In this document: positions 19,480-28,727 of the stretch, in pieces | Layout of the letters: every line of letters starts with the position of its first letter | Position numbering within the stretch: the stretch's first letter is position 1 | Origin: Anaerolineales bacterium | Lineage (GTDB): Bacteria; Chloroflexota; Anaerolineae; 4572-78; J111 | DNA: 41,369 bases | Direction: 5' to 3' | NCBI GenBank assembly: GCA_012032575.1 | Contig: JAAUSP010000005.1 | Coordinates: forward strand, 1-41,369 | Notes under the pieces: generated by a model | The model's database searches: none | Seen by the model: only the letters and a program-made list of their open reading frames with translations | What the model was told of the DNA's origin: nothing | Made by a program: the position numbers and the translations under genes

Positions 19480-21876
19480 ATGCTGAAAGTTATGGAACAA
19501 CAACAAAAATCAAATGTCGGTCGAATTGCGTTCATTGGTAACTATCTGCCCCGTCAGTGTGGGATCGCTACCTTTACCACAGACCTGTGCCAGGCAGTGG
19601 CCACCGAGTACCCCGAAGCCACCTGTCTGGCTGTGCCGGTTAATGATACCCCGGCGGGTTACGCCTATCCGGCAGAAGTCCGCTTTGAGTTGGTGGAACA
19701 GGAGCTGGCCTCTTATCAACGGGCCGCCGATTTTCTGCACGTCAACAATGTGGACTTCGTCTGCTTGCAGCACGAATATGGTATCTTTGGCGGGCCGGCG
19801 GGCAGTCATATTCTGGCCTTATTGCAAGAATTACGGATGCCGGTTGTGACCACCCTGCACACGGTTCTGCGCGAGCCTGATCCCCAGCAACGCCGGGTGC
19901 TGGAGGAGCTGGCGGCTCTATCCGATCGGCTGGTGGTGATGAGCCAGCGCTCCGCCGATTTCATGCAAACTATTTACGGAGTGCCGGCAGAAAAAATTGA
20001 TCTGATCCCGCACGGCATCCCGGATGTACCCTTTGTCGACTCCAATTATTACAAGGATAAGTTTGGGGTGGAAGGCAAAACAGTGCTATTAACCTTCGGC
20101 CTCCTGTCACCCAACAAAGGCCTCGAAAATGTGATTGCAGCCCTGCCGGCTATTTTGGACCAATACCCTGATGTCGTTTATTTGGTACTGGGGGCGACCC
20201 ATCCCCACGTTAAAAAGCATGACGGCGAAACCTATCGCCTGAGCTTACAACGCCTGGCCCAGGAAAAAGGCGTCAGCCGCAATGTCATCTTTCACAACCG
20301 CTTTGTCAGCCTGGCCGAACTGGTTGAGTTTATTGGCGCAGCCGATATTTACTTAACCCCCTATCTTAACGCCGCCCAGATTACCTCCGGTACGCTGGCT
20401 TATACCGTCGGGGCCGGTAAGGCGGTCATCTCGACCCCCTATTGGTATGCCCAGGAGTTGTTGAGTGAGGGCAGGGGGCTGCTGGTGCCGTTTGGCGACG
20501 CCCCCGCCATTGCTGAACAGGTGCTCAGCCTGCTGGTCAATGAGACCGAACGCCATGCCATGCGCAAACGGGCCTACCTGTTTGGGCGCGACATGCTCTG
20601 GCCCGAAGTGGCCCGCCAGTATATGGAGAGCTTTGAAAAAGCCCGGCAGGAGCGGCGGCATCAACCCCGGCCTGTCCTGAAGGCCCGCACCTTGGATCGG
20701 GAGCAAGGCCAACTGCCGGTGTTAAATCTGGCTCACTTGCAGCGGCTAACCGACGACACCGGGCTGATCCAACATGCCATCTTTACCGTGCCCAACTACG
20801 CCGAGGGCTATACCACCGACGACAATGCCCGCGGCCTGATCTTGACGATTTTGCTGGAAGAACTTAATCGGGAGATGCCGGCTGAAGTGGAACCTCTGGC
20901 CTCACGCTACCTGGCTTTTCTATGGCACGCTTTCAATGGGGAAGCCCGCCGGTTTCGCAATTTCTTTGCTTATGAACGGCGCTGGCTGGAAGACATCGGT
21001 TCTGAGGATAGTCATGGTCGTGCCCTGTGGAGTTTAGGTTGGGTGCTGGGACGTTCACAAAACCAGGGGCTGCGCGACACCGCCAGCCGGCTGTTTGAGC
21101 TGGCCCTGCCGGTCGTATCAGAATTTACCAGCCCTCGCGCCTGGGCCTTTAGCCTGGTCGCCATTCACGAATATTTCCGCCGTTTTTCCGGCGACCGGGT
21201 GGTGCAGGATATACGGCTAATCCTGGCCGACCGACTGTTAGCTTTGTATGATCGCTGCCATACCACGAACTGGCTGTGGTATGAAGACAGCATGAGTTAT
21301 GCCAATGCCTTATTACCCCACGCCATGTTACTCTGCGGGCAGTGGCTGGAGCGGAGCGATATGGCCGAGGTTGGTCTCGTCTCCCTCAAATGGCTGGCGG
21401 AGCTGCAACAGTCTCCTCAAGGTCACTTTGTCCCCATCGGCAGCGACGGGTTTTATCGGCGCAATGGAGCTAAAGCCCGGTTCGATCAGCAACCGATAGA
21501 GGCCAGCACCATGATTTCAGCCTGTTTGGAAGCGTACCGGATGACCGGCGATGAATATTGGTATCGGGAAGCCCGGCGTAGTTTTGAATGGTTCCTGGGA
21601 CGCAACGACCTGGGTTTATCTCTGTATGACCCTGGTACCGGCGGCTGTCGCGATGGTCTGCACCCCGACCGGGTGAACCGCAACCAGGGCGCTGAATCAA
21701 CCCTGGCCTTTTTGCTGGCTCGGTCAGAAATGCAGTTGGCCGAGAATATAATTAACCCTTCAACCCCTAATGCCGGAGCTTCGTCTAATGGACGCCCCCA
21801 TCTCATCGCAGAGGCCGTCCCCGAATTGAATCTGGCAGCAGATCGAATCGCTGTCCACGTTATGGGAGACTTTTAA
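19480..21876 (+). CDS. GT4-type glycosyltransferase fused to an alpha/alpha-barrel domain
   Basis: A 798-residue cytoplasmic protein. Residues about 12-400 form a GT-B glycosyltransferase of family 4: RIAFIGNYLPRQCGIATFT at the start, HEYGIFGG, TLHTVLREP, LLTFGLLSPNKGLENVI, and the donor-site region LAYTVGAGKAVISTPYWYAQELL. Residues about 420-760 form a separate helical domain (YTTDDNARGL, WLWYEDSMSYANALLPHAML, NQGAESTLAFLLA) that looks like an (alpha/alpha)6 barrel as found in glycoside hydrolases. Sugar donor and product are unknown. Its stop is 1 nt before the GH130 gene, so the two act together, perhaps making and trimming or phosphorolysing a mannose-containing glycan (inference). Confidence 0.85.
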   Translation: MLKVMEQQQKSNVGRIAFIGNYLPRQCGIATFTTDLCQAVATEYPEATCLAVPVNDTPAGYAYPAEVRFELVEQELASYQRAADFLHVNNVDFVCLQHEYGIFGGPAGSHILALLQELRMPVVTTLHTVLREPDPQQRRVLEELAALSDRLVVMSQRSADFMQTIYGVPAEKIDLIPHGIPDVPFVDSNYYKDKFGVEGKTVLLTFGLLSPNKGLENVIAALPAILDQYPDVVYLVLGATHPHVKKHDGETYRLSLQRLAQEKGVSRNVIFHNRFVSLAELVEFIGAADIYLTPYLNAAQITSGTLAYTVGAGKAVISTPYWYAQELLSEGRGLLVPFGDAPAIAEQVLSLLVNETERHAMRKRAYLFGRDMLWPEVARQYMESFEKARQERRHQPRPVLKARTLDREQGQLPVLNLAHLQRLTDDTGLIQHAIFTVPNYAEGYTTDDNARGLILTILLEELNREMPAEVEPLASRYLAFLWHAFNGEARRFRNFFAYERRWLEDIGSEDSHGRALWSLGWVLGRSQNQGLRDTASRLFELALPVVSEFTSPRAWAFSLVAIHEYFRRFSGDRVVQDIRLILADRLLALYDRCHTTNWLWYEDSMSYANALLPHAMLLCGQWLERSDMAEVGLVSLKWLAELQQSPQGHFVPIGSDGFYRRNGAKARFDQQPIEASTMISACLEAYRMTGDEYWYREARRSFEWFLGRNDLGLSLYDPGTGGCRDGLHPDRVNRNQGAESTLAFLLARSEMQLAENIINPSTPNAGASSNGRPHLIAEAVPELNLAADRIAVHVMGDF

Positions 21877-21877
21877 A

Positions 21878-22896
21878 ATGACCTTCACTCATCATCATTA
21901 TGAAGTGCTTTTTCACCGCCACCCGCGCAATCCCATTTTTGACGGCGGCCGACTGGCCCTATCCGGTCAACAGTGTCTTTAACGCCGGGGCAACCCGGCT
22001 GCAAGATGGGACTACCCTGCTCTTATGCCGGGTCGAGGACCGGCGCGGTCATTCTCACTTATGCGCGGCTCGCTCAGCTAATGGACTTGACGGCTGGCAG
22101 ATTGATCCCCAACCCACCCTGCTGCCCGATCCCACGAATTATCCGGAGGAGGTCTGGGGCATCGAAGACCCCCGGATTACCTTTGTCCCCGAGCTGAAAA
22201 AGTATGCCATTACCTATACCTCTTTCTCGCGCAGCGGCCCCGGTGTTTCCCTGGCCCTGACCGAGGATTTCCGCAGCTTTGAACGCTTGGGGGTGATTAT
22301 GCCTCCTGACGACAAGGATGCCGCCTTATTACCCCATCGTATCGGCGAGCACTGGGCGCTGATCCACCGGCCGGTTACCGGGGCAGGGGCACATATCTGG
22401 ATTTCGTATTCAGCCGATTTGCGTCACTGGGGCAGCCAGCAGCTTATTCTGGAAGCCCGGCGGGGAGCCTGGTGGGACGCCAACAAGATTGGCCTCTCGC
22501 CTCCTCCTATTGAGACTCCCGCGGGATGGCTGGTTATTTATCACGGGGTGCGCCAAACCGCTGCCGGTTCCCTCTATCGCCTGGGGTTAGCCCTATTTGA
22601 TCTGCACACCCCGGAACATTGCCTGCGGCGCGGCGAAAGTTGGATTTTGGCCGGAAGCGTCTTATGAGCGGGAAGGGGATGTCGCCAATGTCGTTTTTCC
22701 CTGTGGTTACACCGTTGGCTCTGACGGCGATACCCTTTATATCTATTATGGCGGAGCCGATACCTGTATAGCTCTGGCCACCGGAAGTATTCGCGTGCTG
22801 TTAGACTGGCTGGAGCGGCATGGCCAGCAGCACGATCAGAGCGGCTGGCGGGAGCAAAACCAGGCCCAGACCCGGCGAGATTTAAGAGTGGCTTAG
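21878..22896 (+). CDS. GH130-family glycosidase / mannoside phosphorylase (frameshifted twice)
   Basis: A five-bladed beta-propeller enzyme of about 339 residues. GH130 enzymes mostly phosphorolyse or hydrolyse beta-mannosides. Seen: the family start NPILTAADWPYPVNSVFN, CRVEDRRGHSHL, the catalytic-Asp region WGIEDPRIT, HRPVTGAGAHIWIS, and the end YEREGDVANVVFPCG, YIYYGGADTCIALAT. The start is the ATG at 21878. One extra T in a T5 run (21936-21940) shifts the frame to that of 21900-22667, and one missing base near 22649-22654 shifts it again to the frame ending at 22896. Correcting both gives one continuous family-like protein, so these look like sequence errors. It is the second gene of the operon. 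Confidence 0.85.
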
Positions 22897-22991
22897 TGAT
22901 ATGAGTTTGCCAACACGCTTATAACTGTAGTAACTCACCACCCTCGTCGCCTCTACAAGCTTAACCAGGTTCTTAGGGCTTCGTTGAGTTT

Positions 22992-23098
22992 GTATACTCA
23001 GTAGATCCAAATTTGCCAGCAGTGGCGGCTCCCACGCCGCCGCTACGCAGGCGTGGGAGACTGCTCCGCTTCAAAAATTGGATCTACTGATACTATGT
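22992..23098. repeat. MITE-like inverted-repeat element
   Basis: Perfect outer arms TCAGTAGATCCAA (22998-23010) and TTGGATCTACTGA (23078-23090), with imperfect pairing further in and an inner CTCCCACGCC / GGCGTGGGAG pair. The wording GGCGGCGTGGGAGCCGCC, read on the minus strand, recurs at 41319-41336. The remainder of the 22897-23216 gap holds no supported gene. Confidence 0.7.
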
Positions 23099-23216
23099 TC
23101 GTGCTTTGCTAAATAGCGCTGGATTATTACCGTTTTGTAGACCGGCTGTGTCAATTTCGTACTGACTGACCTTTTATTTCTGCCGTTTTGTACTTGGGAT
23201 TCTTCGGCATGCGGCC

Positions 23217-24020
23217 TCAGAATGACCCAAAGTGACCCTCTTTTCTCAACTTTTCCAAATGAGCCTCCACTTGCAGGGTGGCAATCGCCAGCGCTTCGGG
23301 GCGGTCGGCGTATATTTGGGCGGCGATGGCGGCGGCAGTGGTATAACCCTGAGCCAGCAGGGCGAGCACCTGCTGTTCGCGCTGGAGACGGTGATCCAGA
23401 TATTGCTGCAGCAAGGCCGGCGCGTCTTCGATCACCGGGCCGTGGCCAGGCAAAATGGCCTGGGGAGAGAGGGCCAGCATCGCCCGCAGCGAGTCCAGGT
23501 AAGCGGCCATGTCGCCATCGGGGGGGACAATCAGCACCGTTCCTTCCCCGGCGACCAAATCGCCGGCGAACAGGAGGCGCGGTTCGGCCCACCACAGGCA
23601 GAGGTGGTCGGGGGTGTGGCCGGGGGTGTGGAGGATGGTTAAGGTTGAAGGTTCAAGGTCGAAGGTTGAGGGTCGAAGTACGATTTGGAGCGAGTCGTTA
23701 TGGGGGAGGGGACTGCCCAAGCTGAGGAGGGGAACGTTGAGGCGGTGGGCCAGGGTGGGGGCACCCTCGCTGTGGTCGGGGTGGGAGTGGGTTACGACCA
23801 CGGCCTGGGCTTCGGCGTGGAGAGTCTGCAAGGCGGCGACGATAGCTTGCTGGTGAGTCTCGTCGGCGGGGCCGGGGTCAATGATGACCACCTTCGGCCC
23901 GCCGACGAGATAAGTATTCGTCCCCGGCCCGGTCATGGGGGAAGGGTTGGGCGCAACCAGCCGCCAGACGTGGGGGTGAGTTTGGGTAAGGGTGCGTTCG
24001 ATGATGAGCCTCCGGGCCAT
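23217..24020 (-). CDS. MBL-fold metallohydrolase (LACTB2-like)
   Basis: A 267-residue metallo-beta-lactamase-fold hydrolase. The two-zinc motif is THSHPDH at 77-83. Later ligands lie in HTPGHTPDHLC, FAGDLVAGEG (Asp) and LPGHGPVI (His), and a C-terminal helical winged-helix-like segment ends in VEAHLEKLRKEGHFGSF. This plan matches the LACTB2/glyoxalase II-like group, some of which are RNases; the substrate is not known here. The ATG at 24020 is preferred over an upstream TTG at 24074, because the extra part is only a palindromic repeat; ACAGG of that palindrome sits 7 nt before the ATG. Residues about 115-126 come from a heptamer repeat. Confidence 0.88.
   Translation of the reverse strand: MARRLIIERTLTQTHPHVWRLVAPNPSPMTGPGTNTYLVGGPKVVIIDPGPADETHQQAIVAALQTLHAEAQAVVVTHSHPDHSEGAPTLAHRLNVPLLSLGSPLPHNDSLQIVLRPSTFDLEPSTLTILHTPGHTPDHLCLWWAEPRLLFAGDLVAGEGTVLIVPPDGDMAAYLDSLRAMLALSPQAILPGHGPVIEDAPALLQQYLDHRLQREQQVLALLAQGYTTAAAIAAQIYADRPEALAIATLQVEAHLEKLRKEGHFGSF
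23643..23677. repeat. heptamer tandem repeat within the MBL gene
   Basis: Five 7-bp units: GGTTGAA, GGTTCAA, GGTCGAA, GGTTGAG, GGTCGAA. On the minus strand they encode RPSTFDLEPSTL, just before the zinc-binding HTPGHTPDH segment. Confidence 0.75.
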
Positions 24021-24023
24021 GAT

Positions 24024-24058
24024 AAGACCTGTCAGGTTTGATAAACCTGACAGGTCTT
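24024..24058. repeat. perfect palindrome, 16-bp arms
   Basis: AAGACCTGTCAGGTTT, loop GAT, then AAACCTGACAGGTCTT. It is similar in plan and wording to the palindrome at 35426-35458. It lies just upstream of the MBL gene and may fold in its leader. Confidence 0.85.
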
Positions 24059-24157
24059 TAAATAATTCAAACAAAGTTCAAACTTCTGTGTGCTATTATA
24101 GCAGCGTGCTTCGTAAAATCATCTTCGCCCACCCCCAACGCAAGGAGACCTTTGCCG

Positions 24158-26044
24158 ATGATCTGCAAAATAATTTCTGCCTTAACCCTGGCCTTGATTT
24201 TAGGCTTGCTGGCCGGGGTCGGGCTGACCGGCTGGCCTCAACCCGCGCAGGCTGCCAACACATTTGAAAATACCCCTCTGTTGAACCCCACTTTTTTGGG
24301 CAGTCCGCCAATAGCAAATAGTGACACAGTAACGATGCCCGAAGATACCAGCCAGGTTATTAGTGTCCTGAGCAATGACGATGAACCCGACGATGAACCC
24401 CTCTCCCTGGCTGCCGTTGGAGCAGCCCAACACGGCACAACAGCCATCAGCGGCGCGACGGCAATCTACACCCCGGCCCTGAACTTTGCCGGAACGGACA
24501 GCTTCACCTACACCGCCAGCGATGATACCTTGACCGGCACCGCCAGGGTCACGGTCACGGTCACGCCCAGCAACGATGGGCCGATTGTGGGGACGACCAA
24601 AGTTTTGTATCAGGGCGTGGGTAGTGAAACCCCGGATAATCAGGGCTTTTTTTACTTTCCGGTGGGGCCGGTCAGCAACACAGCTACCGCCGGAGTCACG
24701 ACGCTTGATACAAGCAGTAATAATACTACGCAGGCTGGTTACAGCGGCACAACGCCGTTTGTCCCCACCCTCGATCGGGCTACAGGGTATACAGTGCGTT
24801 TTACCGCCCAAATAAGTTCTGAAAATCACACCGGCAGTGATAGAAACGGTGATGGAGTGGATGACCGCGCCGGCTTCAGTGTGATTGCCCTCAGCAGCGA
24901 CAAACGCGGAATTGAACTGGGTTTTTGGACCAACCGCATCTGGGCGCAGAATGGCGGCGCGCCGGTAAATACCGGAGGCACGTTGTTCACCCAGGGCGAA
25001 GGCGCGGCGTTCGATACGACTGCCGGCTTAATTCCGTATGAACTGCGGGTGCTGGGCGGGGCCTACAGTCTGGCGGTCGGCAGCACCGAAATTCTGAGCG
25101 GCAGCCTGCGCGATTATACCGCCTTTACCGGCTCCTTCGATGTTTATGAAACTCCCAATTTCCTCTTCTTCGGCGATAACACGACCTCGGCCAGGGCCAG
25201 TGTGAAACTATCGCACATCTCGGTGCTCACCAATGCCACCCTGCCGGATTGGACGGTTGCCAGCGGCGGCGAGCTGGTGGTGGATAAACTCGGTTTGCTG
25301 GACGTGGATGCCGGGGGACAAACGGGGGTGGTCACGTTGACCGTCAACAGCGGCGTTTTGACCCTGACCACGAGTGCGCCCAACGGTCTGACGGCGGGCC
25401 AAATCAGCGGCAATGGAACCGGCACAGTAGTGGTGACAGGCTCGCTGGCCCAAATCAACAACTCTCTGGCCTTCACCCCGGCGTTGATCTATCGCAGCAA
25501 CGCTGGTTTCTGGGGGGGGGACAGCCTCACTGTGACTATCAACGACCAGGGACATACGGGCGGGGGCGTTTTGACAGGTCAAAAGAGTTTTAATATCAAT
25601 GTTCAGGCGGCGGAGTTAGGCGTCACAAAAACGGTCAATACCCTCACGCCCCTGGCCGGGCAGCGGGTCATTTACACCCTGGTGGTTTCCAACGCCGGCA
25701 ACCTGAATGTTACGGGCGCGACGCTGTCAGATAACCTGTCGGCGAGTCTGACATTTGCCGGGCCGATCAGTCTCGACCCGGCCGGAGCGGGAACCATCGG
25801 CACGCCGCCCACTATTGTCACCAATTTGACTGTTGCCGCCGGGCAGCGCATCACCGTAACCCTGCCGGTGACGGTCAACCTGAACCTCAATCCCGGCGCT
25901 CAAATCACCAATACCGCCACCATTAGCAGCCCAATGACAGAAGCGGTCCCGGCCAATAATTCCGGCACGGTGATAATCACGCTGGCTAATCCCAATAGTC
26001 CGGCTCACTCAACCTACCTGCCGCTGATCGTGAAAAGCGACTAA
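24158..26044 (+). CDS. exported surface protein with cadherin-like and DUF11 repeats
   Basis: A 628-residue secreted protein. A signal peptide covers about 1-32 (ALTLALILGLLAGVGLTG ending AQA). Next come a tandem-95/cadherin-like domain (PIANSDTVTMPEDTSQVISV...NFAGTDSFTYTASD, about 48-140), a lectin-like beta-sandwich with a Ca-binding-looking DRNGDGVDD loop (about 145-350), a second cadherin-like domain (about 360-485), a DUF11 domain (LGVTKTVNTLTPLAGQRVIY, about 488-605) and the C-terminus TYLPLIVKSD. AAGGAG is 10 nt before this ATG; a TTG at 24152 is the alternative start. A role in adhesion or sheath structure is inferred only. Confidence 0.8.
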   Translation: MICKIISALTLALILGLLAGVGLTGWPQPAQAANTFENTPLLNPTFLGSPPIANSDTVTMPEDTSQVISVLSNDDEPDDEPLSLAAVGAAQHGTTAISGATAIYTPALNFAGTDSFTYTASDDTLTGTARVTVTVTPSNDGPIVGTTKVLYQGVGSETPDNQGFFYFPVGPVSNTATAGVTTLDTSSNNTTQAGYSGTTPFVPTLDRATGYTVRFTAQISSENHTGSDRNGDGVDDRAGFSVIALSSDKRGIELGFWTNRIWAQNGGAPVNTGGTLFTQGEGAAFDTTAGLIPYELRVLGGAYSLAVGSTEILSGSLRDYTAFTGSFDVYETPNFLFFGDNTTSARASVKLSHISVLTNATLPDWTVASGGELVVDKLGLLDVDAGGQTGVVTLTVNSGVLTLTTSAPNGLTAGQISGNGTGTVVVTGSLAQINNSLAFTPALIYRSNAGFWGGDSLTVTINDQGHTGGGVLTGQKSFNINVQAAELGVTKTVNTLTPLAGQRVIYTLVVSNAGNLNVTGATLSDNLSASLTFAGPISLDPAGAGTIGTPPTIVTNLTVAAGQRITVTLPVTVNLNLNPGAQITNTATISSPMTEAVPANNSGTVIITLANPNSPAHSTYLPLIVKSD

Positions 26045-26045
26045 C

Positions 26046-27446
26046 TCAGCGCCCCAGCGCAGCCAGCATATCTTCGACACGGGTAAATTTAAGGCGAGGC
26101 CGGCCCAATTCTTGACCGCGCGCCAATTCGATCTCATTCAGCCGCAGCCAGTCGGCGTAGGTAAAGAAATGGGGCTGGCGCTGGCGGATCATGGCTTCGG
26201 CTGCTTCCGGTTCAGGCTGGATGGGCTGAAAGGTGGACCCTCGGGCTAAATCTTCAAGCATACAGGTCACGCTTTCAACGGCATCGGGTTTGTTGGTGCC
26301 GATCACCCCGCTGGGGCCACGTTTGATCCAGCCGGCGCAGTATTGGCCCGCCAACGGCTGCTGCGTCTCTGGGTTGATAACGCGGCCCTGTTTATTGAGG
26401 ATAACGCCCCATTTGTTGTTAAAAGGCACGCCGGACAGCGGCACGCCGCGATAGCCAACCGAGCGAAAGACCAGTCCAACGGGGAGTTCTTCGTATTCGC
26501 CGGTCGGTTCGGCCCGCAGGGTTCCGGCCTCGGTGGATTGAAGCCTGTTTTTGACCAGCCGGACAGCCCGAACCCGCCCGTCTTCATCGCCCATCAGTTC
26601 CACCGGCGAGACCAGAAACCGGACGATCAACTGGCGGGGTTTGGCTGCGTCAGGCTGGTGGGCGTAACTCTGCAAAATCTCTACCTTTTTCATGGTCAGC
26701 CGGTCTTGCGAGCGGTCAAGTTCGGCCTGGCTCAACTCGTCCAGTTCCGCTTCGGCGGGTGGCACGTAGATGTCAGCCCCGGCCATCTCGCCCAGTTCTT
26801 TGATTTCGGGATTGGTAAAGGCGGCCTGGGCCGGTCCACGCCGGCCCAACAGGAAAACTTCTTTGATTTTGCTTTGGCTCAACGCTTCCAGGGCATAGTC
26901 GGCAATATCGGTTTGCCTCAATTCTTCGGGGGTGCGGCACAAAATGCGGGCTACGTCCACGGCCACATTGCCCACGCCAACAACGGCGGCGCGCTCCTGC
27001 GACAGGTCGAACGGGCAGTCCCGGTAATTGGGGTGGCCGTTGTACCAGGCCACAAACTCGGTGGCGGCGTGGCTGCCCCGCAAATCTTCGCCAGGGATAC
27101 CCATGCTGCGGTCGGTTTGCGCCCCGGTACAGTAAATAACCTGGTGATAATGGTCGCGTACATCAGCCAGAGTAATATCCCGCCCAAATTCCACATTGCC
27201 ATAGAAACGAAAGTTGGGATGGGCCGCAGTTTTATCATAAGCGGCTGTGACCGATTTTATTTTTTGATGATCGGGGGCCACACCACCGCGTACCAGGCCG
27301 TAGGGCGTGGGCAAACAGTCAAACATGTCAATTTTAACTACCAGATTCTTTTGTTTAAAGAAATGGTCGGCAGTATAGAAAGCGGTGGGGCCGGAACCAA
27401 TAATCGCAACACGGAGAGGATTTACGTCGGTGCCTAATTGAACCAT
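26046..27446 (-). CDS. fprA: ferredoxin-NADP(+) reductase, adrenodoxin-reductase type
   Basis: A 466-residue FAD- and NADP-binding flavoenzyme of the FprA/adrenodoxin reductase group, which passes electrons between NADPH and ferredoxin. FAD site: VAIIGSGPTAFYTAD. Then PTPYGLVRGGVAPDHQKIK, NADP site VVGVGNVAVDVARIL, GRRGPAQAAFTNPE, and the late FAD motif AGWIKRGPSGVIGTNK. A C-terminal extension of about 55 residues follows. The gene has its own promoter and lies next to the cysteine and Fe-S genes, where it could supply electrons to the Rieske protein or to cluster assembly (inference). It converges with the surface-protein gene with 1 nt between stops. Confidence 0.92.
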   Translation of the reverse strand: MVQLGTDVNPLRVAIIGSGPTAFYTADHFFKQKNLVVKIDMFDCLPTPYGLVRGGVAPDHQKIKSVTAAYDKTAAHPNFRFYGNVEFGRDITLADVRDHYHQVIYCTGAQTDRSMGIPGEDLRGSHAATEFVAWYNGHPNYRDCPFDLSQERAAVVGVGNVAVDVARILCRTPEELRQTDIADYALEALSQSKIKEVFLLGRRGPAQAAFTNPEIKELGEMAGADIYVPPAEAELDELSQAELDRSQDRLTMKKVEILQSYAHQPDAAKPRQLIVRFLVSPVELMGDEDGRVRAVRLVKNRLQSTEAGTLRAEPTGEYEELPVGLVFRSVGYRGVPLSGVPFNNKWGVILNKQGRVINPETQQPLAGQYCAGWIKRGPSGVIGTNKPDAVESVTCMLEDLARGSTFQPIQPEPEAAEAMIRQRQPHFFTYADWLRLNEIELARGQELGRPRLKFTRVEDMLAALGR

Positions 27447-27529
27447 TTAACCTACCTTGCGCAGTATCAAGTTTATTCGGCCAAAATCACAAATACCCCT
27501 CGCCCCAACCGCGGCGGCGGGCAGACAAG

Positions 27530-27557
27530 AGTATAAACTGAATCTAACAATTGTCAA
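27530..27557 (-). promoter_or_regulatory. sigma-70 promoter of fprA
   Basis: On the minus strand TTGACA (27552-27557), 16-bp spacer, TATACT (27530-27535). The start of transcription would be about 75-80 nt before the ATG. Confidence 0.7.
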
Positions 27558-27627
27558 CCAAAATTAAGGAACCTGCCGGGTGAAAGCAGGTTCGTGGACA
27601 ACTCCAAGAAAATAGTGTTTATTTTTT

Positions 27628-27680
27628 CGTCTTGCGTCTTGCGTGTTCCGTTTACTTTATCTCACGCAACACGCAAGACG
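27628..27680. repeat. inverted heptamer repeats (CGTCTTG)
   Basis: CGTCTTG twice and CGTGTTC (27628-27648) are mirrored by CACGCAA twice and GACG (27663-27680), so the whole can fold into a hairpin. It is in the gap between fprA and cysM. A second small hairpin, AACCTGC / GCAGGTT, lies at about 27570-27592. Confidence 0.7.
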
Positions 27681-27708
27681 TTTTGGCTTATTTAAAGCTT
27701 GACCCCTC

Positions 27709-28680
27709 TCAATCCGCCACGCTGAGATACTTCTCCCCGCCATCGGGGAAGACGGTGACGACGACCCCCTGGGTGAGAGTTTTGGCAACCTGCAGTGCGG
27801 CCCAGGCGGCCGCTCCGGCGGAGTAGCCGACGAACATGCCTTCTTCACGGGCCAGCCGGCGGGCTAATTCATGAGCATCGTTGGGATAAACTGCAACCGT
27901 CCGGTCGGCAAAATGAGGATCGAAGATGCCGGGGACGATGCTGGTTTCCATATGTTTGAGACCTTCGATAATGGCTAATTCATCCGCCGGTTCGACTGCT
28001 ATCACTTCAACTGCGGAGTTAAAATCCTTCAGGCGGCGGCCCGTACCCATCAGGGTGCCGCTGGTGCCGATGCCGGCCACAAAATGGGTAACGGCTCCCC
28101 CGGTTTGATCCCAGATTTCAACCCCGGTGGTCTGGTAGTGGGCCTGCCAGTTGACCGGGTTGTTGTACTGGTCGGGCCGAAAGTAGAGGTCGGGACTTTC
28201 AGCGGCCAGTTGTTGAGCGGTGCGGATGGACAGGTCAATGCCTTCCAGCGGATCGGTCAGAACCAGTTCGGCTCCGTAAGCTTTAAGAATACTTTTGCGC
28301 TCGCTGCTGACATTGGCCGGCATGACCAGTTTAACTTTATAACCTTTGACCGCGCCGATCATCGCCAGGGCAATACCGGTGTTGCCGGAGGTGGCGTCAA
28401 TGATGGTTTTGGCGGGGGTGAGTTGACCGCTGCGTTCCCCTGCCTCAATCATAAAGAGGGCTGGTCGCGCTTTGACCGAGCCGCTGGCGTTGAACCATTC
28501 CGCTTTGGCAAAAACGAGCACATCGGGATTCACCCCGGCAGCAGCCGCCAGCCGATGCAGCGGCAGCAGGGGGGTATTACCAATCCGCGACAGCAGACTT
28601 TCGCCCAAGTGGGCGGGCCGCCGGGTGACAAAAACGGGACTGATTGTTTTCGGTTTTTCTATCGTCTGTAAAAGGGTCAT
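27709..28680 (-). CDS. cysM: cysteine synthase (PLP-dependent, CysM-like)
   Basis: A 323-residue pyridoxal-phosphate enzyme that replaces the (phospho/acetyl)-serine side group by sulfide or a carried thiocarboxylate. PLP-binding K70 lies in ASGSVKARPA, the Asn loop in SGNTGIAL (about 98-105), and the phosphate loop in GIGTSGTLMGTGRRL. YNNPVNWQAHYQTTGVEIW is characteristic. A 25-residue N-terminal extension precedes the core. The neighbours, a ThiF/rhodanese protein and a MoaD-like carrier, match the CysM-CysO system known from mycobacteria, so the sulfur donor is probably the carrier thiocarboxylate, not free sulfide (inference). Confidence 0.9.
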   Translation of the reverse strand: MTLLQTIEKPKTISPVFVTRRPAHLGESLLSRIGNTPLLPLHRLAAAAGVNPDVLVFAKAEWFNASGSVKARPALFMIEAGERSGQLTPAKTIIDATSGNTGIALAMIGAVKGYKVKLVMPANVSSERKSILKAYGAELVLTDPLEGIDLSIRTAQQLAAESPDLYFRPDQYNNPVNWQAHYQTTGVEIWDQTGGAVTHFVAGIGTSGTLMGTGRRLKDFNSAVEVIAVEPADELAIIEGLKHMETSIVPGIFDPHFADRTVAVYPNDAHELARRLAREEGMFVGYSAGAAAWAALQVAKTLTQGVVVTVFPDGGEKYLSVAD

Positions 28681-28727
28681 AACGCTCTCTTTTCTGGTTG
28701 AAAGTTAAACGTTGAAACGTTCAACCT

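Noticed and set aside
26343..27437. 364-codon open frame opposite fprA, and similar long antisense frames opposite apbC (40180-41184) and groEL
   Set aside because: Each lies over a gene with certain family motifs and shows no domain of its own.
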